DNA of 5,496 nucleotides from NCBI GenBank assembly GCA_009775125.1, contig VSPD01000088.1, positions 1 to 5,496 of the forward strand, in the 5' to 3' direction. The position numbers and the translations under genes were made by a program. The notes beneath the pieces were generated by a model. It had not been told where the DNA came from. It was given only the letters and a program-made list of their open reading frames with translations, and did not search any database. This DNA is from Muribaculaceae bacterium. GTDB lineage: Bacteria; Bacteroidota; Bacteroidia; Bacteroidales; Muribaculaceae. Shown here piece after piece: positions 1-5,496 of this stretch (the stretch's first letter is position 1; the number at the start of each line of letters is the position of its first letter).

Positions 1-10
1 GAGATAAGTA

Positions 11-92
11 TATGTAAGACAATAACGTTTGAAAATGGATTTCATTGCATTAATTCTTTAATAAAACATACTTACTTACATAACAAACGTTA
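11..92. repeat. Two interleaved inverted-repeat pairs upstream of pta
   Basis: Two perfect inverted pairs are directly visible. TATGTAAG (11-18) is matched by its reverse complement CTTACATA (75-82). TAACGTTTG (23-31) is matched by CAAACGTTA (84-92). The order is arm 1, arm 2, arm 1', arm 2', so the pairs cannot form simple nested hairpins; as RNA the topology would be pseudoknot-like, and as DNA they would be two separated composite sites. Each longer arm contains the palindrome AACGTT (24-29 and 86-91), 62 bp apart. The second block also reads TAAC-n4-GTTA (81-92), a dyad of the size bound by dimeric regulators. A regulatory role for pta-ackA is inference from position only, and I do not recognise a known motif. 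Confidence 0.45.
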
Positions 93-123
93 CAATCTAT
101 TTGTTGACGGAGAAAAAACTCGA

Positions 124-162
124 TTGAAATAAATGATGTTTGGATATTTTTTTGTTACTTTG
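124..162 (+). promoter_or_regulatory. Probable Bacteroidetes-type promoter for pta-ackA
   Basis: TTACTTTG at 155-162 matches the Bacteroidetes -7 consensus TAnnTTTG at all but the second position and is followed by C, as is common. It would start transcription near 168-172 and give a leader of about 20 nt before the pta ATG at 191. The upstream -33 element is unclear: TTTG at 139-142 is too close (12 bp) and TTG at 124-126 is rather far (28 bp) for the usual spacing of roughly 20 bp. The leader is A/T-rich with no Shine-Dalgarno sequence, as expected for this phylum. Confidence 0.45.
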
Positions 163-190
163 CAACATAAATTAATCAAATTTCTTCACA

Positions 191-1204
191 ATGGATTTAT
201 TTGAAAAAATGACCGAGCGCGCCCGGGCCTCAAAGCAGCGTATCGTCCTGCCCGAAGGTAACGAACCGCGCACGCTCACAGCCGCCGACCGTATCGTGGC
301 CGACGGTATCGCCGACGTTATTCTCGTGGGCGATCCCGATGAAATAAGCCAAATGGCCGCGTCGCTTAAACTCGAACATATTGGCGATGCCACCATCATA
401 AATCCCGGCGACGAATCGGTGATCGACCGCTATGCGCCGGTTCTGCTCGAACTTCGCCGCAAAAAAGGCATGACCGAGGAGCAAAGCCGCCTCACAGCCG
501 CCAATCCTCTTTATCTCGGATGTCTTATGATTAAGACCGGAGATGCCGACGGCATGGTGGCCGGCGCGCGCAACACCACCGGAAATGTCCTCCGCGCGGC
601 ATTCCAGGTTATCAAGACTCAGCCCGGAATCGACGTGGTGTCCGGCGCTTTCCTTATGCTTCTGCCCGAAGGTCTGCCTTTCGGCACCGACGGCATGCTC
701 GTTTTCGCCGACTGTGCCGTGGTTCCCGAGCCTGACGCGGCCCAGCTTGCGCAGATTGCCATCTCTGCCTCGCAGACAGCCCGCGACATAGCCGGCATAG
801 AGCCTCGTGTAGCCATGCTTTCGTTCTCCACAAAGGGTTCGGCTTCCGGTCCGGCCGTAGAAAAGGTGGTAGAGGCATTGAAGATAGCCAAGGGCATGGA
901 TCCCAACCTTATCATCGACGGCGAGCTCCAGACCGATGCTGCCATTGTGCCTTCGGTGGCAAACATGAAAGCTCCCGACTCGCCCCTCAGCGGTCGTGCC
1001 AATGTGCTCATATTCCCCAGCCTCGAAGTGGGTAACATTGCATACAAGCTCGTTCAGCGTCTTGGCGGCGTTCAAGCTGTCGGTCCTGTGCTCCAAGGCC
1101 TCGCCGCTCCGGTCAACGACCTCTCTCGCGGATGCTTCCCCGAAGACATCTATAAGACTATAATCATTACCTGCAACCAGGCGATCGGCCTCAAAAAAGA
1201 TTGA
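191..1204 (+). CDS. pta: Phosphate acetyltransferase (short class I Pta)
   Basis: Cytoplasmic enzyme that interconverts acetyl-CoA + Pi and acetyl phosphate + CoA, the first step from acetyl-CoA to acetate and ATP. The 337-aa protein is a single PTA_PTB domain, the short form, without the N-terminal P-loop/DRTGG regions of the ~700-aa enterobacterial enzyme. Visible family motifs are IVLPEGNEPR (18-27), the glycine-rich segment KTGDADGMVAGARNTTGNVL (115-134), and the C-terminal GPVLQGLAAPVNDLSRG (298-314). S312, R313 and D319 line up with the catalytic Ser309, Arg310 and Asp316 known from Methanosarcina thermophila Pta. The ATG at 191 is chosen because the N-terminus DLFEKMTERA is typical of the family and sits just after the promoter-like element; Met7 would cut into it. 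ackA starts 4 bp after the stop, which fixes the pathway and suggests coupled translation. No defects seen. Confidence 0.97.
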   Translation: MDLFEKMTERARASKQRIVLPEGNEPRTLTAADRIVADGIADVILVGDPDEISQMAASLKLEHIGDATIINPGDESVIDRYAPVLLELRRKKGMTEEQSRLTAANPLYLGCLMIKTGDADGMVAGARNTTGNVLRAAFQVIKTQPGIDVVSGAFLMLLPEGLPFGTDGMLVFADCAVVPEPDAAQLAQIAISASQTARDIAGIEPRVAMLSFSTKGSASGPAVEKVVEALKIAKGMDPNLIIDGELQTDAAIVPSVANMKAPDSPLSGRANVLIFPSLEVGNIAYKLVQRLGGVQAVGPVLQGLAAPVNDLSRGCFPEDIYKTIIITCNQAIGLKKD

Positions 1205-1208
1205 AAAT

Positions 1209-2405
1209 ATGAAAATTCTCGTTCTGAACTGTGGCAGCAGTTCCGTAAAATATAAGCTCATCGACACCGCGACAGAGAATACGCTCGCCGAAGGCGGTGT
1301 GGAAAAAATCGGCCTTCCCGACGCTTTCCTTAAATTCAAAAAGGCATCGGGCGAAAAGGAAATACTTCCGCTCGGCCTCACCGACCACAACGGTTCGGTG
1401 AAAGCCATCCTCGACCTGCTCACAAGCAAGGACAACGGTTGCATCGCCTCCTATGACGAAATCGACGCCGTAGGCCACCGCGTGGTGCACGGTGCCGAGA
1501 AATTCTCGAAGAGCGTCCTTATCACTCCCGAGGTTATCGACCAGGTAAAGGCATGCTACGACCTTGCCCCGCTTCATAATCCGGCCAATATCACCGGCAT
1601 CGAGGCCATCGAGGCCATCATGCCCGGCATACCCCAGGTGGCTGTGTTCGACACGGCTTTCCACCAGACCATGCCCGCCCGTGCATATATGTATGCCATA
1701 CCTTATAAATATTATGAACAGGACGGTGTGCGCCGCTATGGATTCCACGGCACAAGCCACCGCTATGTTTCGGCACGCGCCGCCGAGATTCTTGGCGTGG
1801 ACCTCACCGCTGTGAAAATGATTACATGCCATGTCGGCAACGGCGGCTCGATTACGGCTGTCGACGGCGGCAAGAGCGTGGACACATCCATGGGCCTCAC
1901 CCCCACCGAAGGCCTTATGATGGGTACACGTGTCGGCGACATCGACCCGGGCGCGCTCGTGTATATGATGAACAAGCACGGCCTCTCTGCTGCTGAGCTT
2001 CAAAAAATCATCAACAAGGAAAGTGGCGTGCTCGGCGTGAGCGGAATATCTTCCGATATGCGCGAACTCGAAGCCGCCGTTGCAAAAGGCGACGAGCGTG
2101 CGAAACTCGCTCTCGACATGTACGAGCTTCGCATCACCAAATATATCGGCGCATATGCCGCTGAAATGAGCGGTGTCGACATCATCGTCTTCACCGGCGG
2201 AGTAGGCGAGAACCAGGCCGGCCTTCGTGCCGATGTGTGCCGTCCGCTCTCGTTCATGGGCGTTAAAATCGACGAGGAGCTCAATGCCCGCACCCGTGGC
2301 ACGGAGACGGTAATCTCCACGCCCGATTCCAAGGTTACGGTAATCGTGGTGCCCACCGACGAGGAGCTGATGATTGCCCGCGACACGGAAGCAATAGTAA
2401 AGTAA
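1209..2405 (+). CDS. ackA: Acetate kinase
   Basis: Cytoplasmic ASKHA-fold kinase catalysing acetyl phosphate + ADP <-> acetate + ATP, the ATP-yielding partner of the upstream Pta. The length of 398 aa is normal for the family. Both signature regions are present: the N-terminal phosphate-binding motif LNCGSSSVK (6-14) and the GFHGTSHRYV region (178-187). Residues known as catalytic or ligand-binding in Methanosarcina thermophila AckA fall at the same numbers: N7, R91, H123, D148, H180, H208 and R241; the conserved Glu near the end is E385 (PTDEE) against 384 there. Further motifs are VFDTAFHQTMP (146-156), HVGNGGS (208-214), GTRVGDIDPG (239-248) and FTGGVGEN (328-335). The ATG at 1209 lies 4 bp beyond the pta stop with no Shine-Dalgarno sequence, so reinitiation or coupling after pta is likely. 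Translation ends in TAA. A propionate or butyrate kinase is a remote alternative, made unlikely by the pta pairing. Confidence 0.97.
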   Translation: MKILVLNCGSSSVKYKLIDTATENTLAEGGVEKIGLPDAFLKFKKASGEKEILPLGLTDHNGSVKAILDLLTSKDNGCIASYDEIDAVGHRVVHGAEKFSKSVLITPEVIDQVKACYDLAPLHNPANITGIEAIEAIMPGIPQVAVFDTAFHQTMPARAYMYAIPYKYYEQDGVRRYGFHGTSHRYVSARAAEILGVDLTAVKMITCHVGNGGSITAVDGGKSVDTSMGLTPTEGLMMGTRVGDIDPGALVYMMNKHGLSAAELQKIINKESGVLGVSGISSDMRELEAAVAKGDERAKLALDMYELRITKYIGAYAAEMSGVDIIVFTGGVGENQAGLRADVCRPLSFMGVKIDEELNARTRGTETVISTPDSKVTVIVVPTDEELMIARDTEAIVK

Positions 2406-2494
2406 AAGGATTAACAAAAATTAACATTGTGTTTTTGTAATCTTTTGATTGTCTCCGCGTCTAAGAATAAAAAACCAATCAAACAGTATATATA
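2406..2494 (+). promoter_or_regulatory. AT-rich ackA-protease gap, possible weak internal promoter
   Basis: This 89-bp gap has no GC-rich hairpin plus T-run, so ackA transcripts may read through into the protease gene. TTAACA is repeated exactly 10 bp apart (2411-2416 and 2421-2426), putting both copies on one helical face. TTTTG at 2443-2447 follows TAATC and loosely resembles a Bacteroidetes -7 box, but the TA-to-TTTG spacing is 4 instead of 2. AATC-TTTT-GATT (2439-2450) is a 4-bp hairpin, too weak to terminate. The protease leader ends in A/T-rich sequence with no Shine-Dalgarno motif. A separate promoter here is inference only. Confidence 0.25.
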
Positions 2495-5326
2495 ATGATT
2501 AAATTATTTAAACGTGCCGCACTCGTCCTCGTCGCTGCCATGGCGACAGGTGTAGCCGCACAGGCCCAGCAAATGCCTCAGGTGCCCGAACTGCCAATCG
2601 ACAGTGCGGTTATCAAAGGCAAACTCGACAATGGCCTCACCTACTACATCCGTCATAATGAAACGCCCAAAGGCCAGGCCGATTTCTATATCGCCCAGTC
2701 TGTCGGTTCGATTCTCGAAGAAGACAACCAGCGCGGTCTGGCCCACTTCCTCGAACACATGTGTTTCAATGGCACAACCAATTATCCCGGTTCTTCGCTC
2801 CGTGACTGGCTCGAATCGATTGGTGTGAAGTTCGGCGTCAACCTCAATGCCTACACCGGCGTTGACCAGACTGTCTACAACATTTCCAACGTGCCCGTGG
2901 CTCGTCAGAGCGTACAGGACTCTTGCCTCCTTATCCTCCACGACTGGGCCAACGACCTTACTCTCGACCCCGAGGAAATCAACAAAGAGCGTGGTGTGAT
3001 TCATGAAGAATGGCGCCGCTCCATGGTTGGCCAGATGCGTATCCTCGAAAAACTCCTCCCCACCATCTATCCCGACAGCAAATACGGACATCGTCTTCCT
3101 ATCGGCATTATGGAAGTGGTCGACAACTTCGAGCCCCAGGCTATCCGCGACTACTATGAGACATGGTATCGTCCCGACAATCAGGCTATCATCGTAGTCG
3201 GCGACATCGACCCGGCCTACATCGAAGGCAAAATCAAGGAGATGTTCTCGTCTATCGAAATGCCCGAGAATCCCAAAGAACGTGTCTACTATCCCGTGGC
3301 CGACACCCCCGGCACCATCTATGCCATCGGTTCCGACCCCGAGCAAAAAATGGGTATGGTCGACCTTATGTTCAAATCCGACCTTATGATTCCCCGCGAG
3401 ATGAACAACACCCAGGTTTATCTCATGCTCAACTACATCACCAACATGGCCGAGACCATGCTCGACCAGCGTCTTACCGACATCGGCCACAAAGCCGACG
3501 CTCCCTTTGCACAGGCCGGCGCTTCTTACAGCGACTTCTTCCTTGCAAAGACTAAAAAAGCGTTCGACGTATCCGGTGTGGCAAAAGGCAACGACGTGCT
3601 CCCCGTGCTCGAAGCCATCTACCGCGAGCTTCTCCGCGCAAAACGTGGCGGTTTCACCCCCGGCGAATACGAACGCGCCAAGGCTGAATACCTCTCTCGC
3701 CTTGAAAAGGCCTACAACACACGCAACAATACCCAAAACGAGGCTTATGTCAACGAATATGTAAACAACTTCCTCGACAACGAGCCTATCCCCGGTATTG
3801 AAATGGAATACGAGATGATGAAACAGCTCGTAGACATGATTCCCCTCGAAGCCATCAACCAGGCTCTTGGCGAACTCGTCACCGACAACAACCGTGTGCT
3901 CCTCGTGCTCACTCCCCAGAACGACACCTTCAAGGTGCCCACCGAAGCCGAACTCGCCGCTGTTATCGCCAAGGTCGACGCCGAGGAAATCGAGCCCTAC
4001 AAGGACGAGATGAAATCCGAACCCCTCATCCCCTCGCTTCCCGCTCCCGGCAAAGTCGTTTCTATCGAAGACAACGCTCAATGGGGCGCAAAACTTCTCA
4101 CCCTTTCCAACGGCGTGAAAGTATTTGTGAAACCTACCGATTTCAAGAAAGATGAAATCGTGATGGATGCTGTCGCCATCGGCGGTGACTCCGAAATCTC
4201 CGACAGCCAGGCTGCCAACATCATTTTCATGCCTTACGCAATGAGCATGCACGGCCTCGGCACCTACAACTCCACCGACATCCAGCGCTACCTCCAAGGC
4301 AAGCAGGCTACCGTAGCCCTCGGTATTCACGACCTCTATCGCACCGTTTCCGGCATAACGACCGTCAAGGACCTTCCCACCATGATGGAACTCCTCTACA
4401 TGACTTTCAAGGACTACACCATCGACGAAGAATCTTTCGAAGCCGCCAAAGCTCGCTACTCCGGTATCATCGCCAATCAGGAAGCTGCTCCGGAATTCAT
4501 CTTCCAGAAAGAGCTCATGGCCAACATCTACAAATCTGCCGCTTCGCAGCTCGTTTCCACCGATATCATTGCGGCTGCAAACCGTGAAGGCATCCTCGAA
4601 ATTATCCACGGTGCGCTTGCAAATGCCGCCGACTATACTTTCGCTTTTGTCGGCGACATCGACCTCGATACTTTCATTCCCCTTGCCGAGCAATATATCG
4701 CTACTCTTCCCGCCAATGCTAAAAAGGCTTCGAAAAAGGCTGTCGTGAACCCCGGCCGTGAAATCACCCCCGGTTCCGAAACCAAGATTCTCACCACCAA
4801 GATGGAAACACCCCAGACCTGGACTGCTGTTATCCTGTCGGGTAAAGTGCCCTACACCCCCGCTAACCGCTGGACATCGACCATCGCATCTCAGATTCTT
4901 GGCGACCGTCTTCTCAACAAGATTCGCGAAGAAATGGGTGCCACTTACTCAATCGGCGCTTACTCTGAAATGGATCGCCTCGGCGACATGAACACCCTCA
5001 TTCAGATTCCTTTCCCCATGAAACCGGAAATGAAAGACCAGGTTCTTGCCGAAATCCACGACATCATCAACAACATGGCCGATAACGTAACTGCCGACGA
5101 AGTGCGCACAAAGAAAGAATATCTCGTCAAGAGCGCAAATGAGCAATACGAAGAAAACGACTCATGGGCCGGTTCAATCACCGCCACCACTCTCAACGGC
5201 GTGGATATCTTCAACGGTAAAGTGGACGCTATCAACGCTGTGACAGCCGACGACGTAAAAGCCTTCATGAAGAATCTTCTCGACCAGAACAACTATCGCG
5301 TATTCATCCTCGACCCCGCAGAATAA
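2495..5326 (+). CDS. Secreted M16-family (insulinase/pitrilysin-type) zinc metalloprotease
   Basis: Large peptidase predicted to act in the periplasm, degrading peptides or small unfolded proteins inside a closed chamber; the natural substrate is unknown. Residues 1-24 form a signal peptide (K3, K6, R7, hydrophobic 8-20, cleavage AQA|QQ after A24) with no lipobox Cys. The mature part has the two-lobed M16 plan of four related domains. The N-terminal domain (about 40-220) holds the inverted zinc motif HFLEH (H84, E87, H88) and the downstream segment KERGVIHEEW (164-173), where E172 fits the third zinc ligand and E165 the conserved second-shell Glu. A first M16_C domain follows (about 215-400; WYRPDNQAIIVVGDID 224-239). 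The second lobe (about 520-943) lacks HxxEH, as is normal, but carries the substrate-binding pair R811 and Y818 in REEMGATYS. The length of 943 aa and overall layout resemble E. coli PqqL, a periplasmic M16 protease; a PQQ role is not implied, so no symbol is given. There is no C-terminal secretion or anchor domain. The ATG at 2495 is fixed by the signal peptide. Confidence 0.93.
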   Translation: MIKLFKRAALVLVAAMATGVAAQAQQMPQVPELPIDSAVIKGKLDNGLTYYIRHNETPKGQADFYIAQSVGSILEEDNQRGLAHFLEHMCFNGTTNYPGSSLRDWLESIGVKFGVNLNAYTGVDQTVYNISNVPVARQSVQDSCLLILHDWANDLTLDPEEINKERGVIHEEWRRSMVGQMRILEKLLPTIYPDSKYGHRLPIGIMEVVDNFEPQAIRDYYETWYRPDNQAIIVVGDIDPAYIEGKIKEMFSSIEMPENPKERVYYPVADTPGTIYAIGSDPEQKMGMVDLMFKSDLMIPREMNNTQVYLMLNYITNMAETMLDQRLTDIGHKADAPFAQAGASYSDFFLAKTKKAFDVSGVAKGNDVLPVLEAIYRELLRAKRGGFTPGEYERAKAEYLSRLEKAYNTRNNTQNEAYVNEYVNNFLDNEPIPGIEMEYEMMKQLVDMIPLEAINQALGELVTDNNRVLLVLTPQNDTFKVPTEAELAAVIAKVDAEEIEPYKDEMKSEPLIPSLPAPGKVVSIEDNAQWGAKLLTLSNGVKVFVKPTDFKKDEIVMDAVAIGGDSEISDSQAANIIFMPYAMSMHGLGTYNSTDIQRYLQGKQATVALGIHDLYRTVSGITTVKDLPTMMELLYMTFKDYTIDEESFEAAKARYSGIIANQEAAPEFIFQKELMANIYKSAASQLVSTDIIAAANREGILEIIHGALANAADYTFAFVGDIDLDTFIPLAEQYIATLPANAKKASKKAVVNPGREITPGSETKILTTKMETPQTWTAVILSGKVPYTPANRWTSTIASQILGDRLLNKIREEMGATYSIGAYSEMDRLGDMNTLIQIPFPMKPEMKDQVLAEIHDIINNMADNVTADEVRTKKEYLVKSANEQYEENDSWAGSITATTLNGVDIFNGKVDAINAVTADDVKAFMKNLLDQNNYRVFILDPAE

Positions 5327-5349
5327 TACATCCCAAGATAGGCAACACT

Positions 5350-5382
5350 GCGCGCGACCCCTCCGGGCCGCGCGCTTTTTTT
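5350..5382 (+). terminator. Strong intrinsic terminator after the protease gene
   Basis: GCGCGCG (5350-5356) pairs perfectly with CGCGCGC (5369-5375). After one A-C mismatch, CCC (5358-5360) pairs with GGG (5365-5367) around the loop CTCC. Seven T residues follow directly (5376-5382). It begins 23 bp after the protease stop codon and is the only clear terminator in the window, so it probably ends a transcription unit that may reach back to pta. Confidence 0.93.
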
Positions 5383-5496
5383 AGGATGTAAGCCCCCGAC
5401 CCACCCGCCAATACCGGTCTCTTTTACACATCGCCGCGCCCACGCGACTAAGGCGCATGTAGGATTCCGTGGTGTGGGTGGAAAAAAAAATGGGGG
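5383..5496. other. Right-edge intergenic segment, no gene seen
   Basis: This C-rich stretch beyond the terminator has no convincing reading frame or tRNA-like fold. GCGCC (5436-5440) and GGCGC (5452-5456) could form a 5-bp stem with an 11-nt loop, which is weak. The window ends with nine A residues (5482-5490) followed by TGGGGG. On the - strand this reads CCCCCA followed by nine T, so it could be the tail of a terminator for a convergent gene lying outside the window; the stem itself cannot be seen. Confidence 0.4.

Noticed and set aside
1599..1619. Tandem 9-bp repeat ATCGAGGCC x2 plus ATC in ackA, encoding IEAIEAI
   Set aside because: The segment has the same length as the matching region of other acetate kinases as I recall it (between GI and IMPG), so it is not an insertion; chance similarity of adjacent codons is enough.
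2406..2410. AAGGA right after the ackA stop, resembling a Shine-Dalgarno sequence
   Set aside because: No start codon lies at a usable distance; the next gene's ATG is at 2495, and the other starts here do not use such motifs.
230..2417. Antisense frames of about 400 codons opposite pta and ackA
   Set aside because: Same codon-aligned shadow effect. The one opposite pta stops at the sense TCA codon 14. The sense proteins are unmistakable.
2439..2450. AATC-TTTT-GATT as a terminator for ackA
   Set aside because: Only 4 A/T-rich base pairs and no T-run after it; too weak for intrinsic termination.
2504..4693. A 729-codon antisense reading frame inside the protease gene
   Set aside because: It is exactly codon-aligned with the sense gene and is open only because TTA, CTA and TCA are avoided; it ends precisely at the sense TTA codon 4. 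The sense protein has full M16 motifs and a signal peptide, while the antisense product matches no family I recognise.
2495..5326. Naming the protease pqqL or assigning it to cofactor (PQQ) biosynthesis
   Set aside because: The layout is similar to PqqL, but no PQQ biosynthesis genes are present and PqqL-like proteins are general periplasmic peptidases; the symbol would overstate what is known.

Overview
The window looks like a piece of a Bacteroidales chromosome, plausibly Muribaculaceae-like. The family is inferred and was not tested. Three things point this way: moderately GC-rich genes separated by AT-rich gaps, no Shine-Dalgarno sequences before the main starts (A/T-rich leaders instead), and a Bacteroidetes-type -7 promoter element (TTACTTTG). 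All three genes lie on the + strand.

Positions 1-190 are an AT-rich intergenic region with no gene. It carries two interleaved inverted-repeat pairs and a likely promoter. Next come pta (191-1204), a short class I phosphate acetyltransferase, and ackA (1209-2405), acetate kinase, separated by only 4 bp. Together they form the classical acetate pathway: acetyl-CoA + Pi -> acetyl phosphate + CoA, then acetyl phosphate + ADP -> acetate + ATP. This gives substrate-level ATP in an anaerobic fermenter and can also run in reverse to activate acetate. Both enzymes keep every catalytic residue I could place.

After an 89-bp AT-rich gap without a convincing terminator comes a large secreted M16-family zinc protease (2495-5326, 943 aa) with a signal peptide and an intact HxxEH motif. 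It ends in a strong intrinsic terminator (5350-5382), the only clear one in the window, so all three genes could share one transcription unit, possibly with an internal promoter before the protease. The last ~110 bp hold no gene; an A-run followed by a G-run at the right edge may be the cut end of a convergent terminator.

This is ordinary core-metabolism and housekeeping sequence. I see no mobile element, CRISPR array, RNA gene or defence system. The points worth a second look are the interleaved inverted repeats upstream of pta and the near-total absence of TTA, CTA and TCA codons, which creates very long false antisense reading frames.
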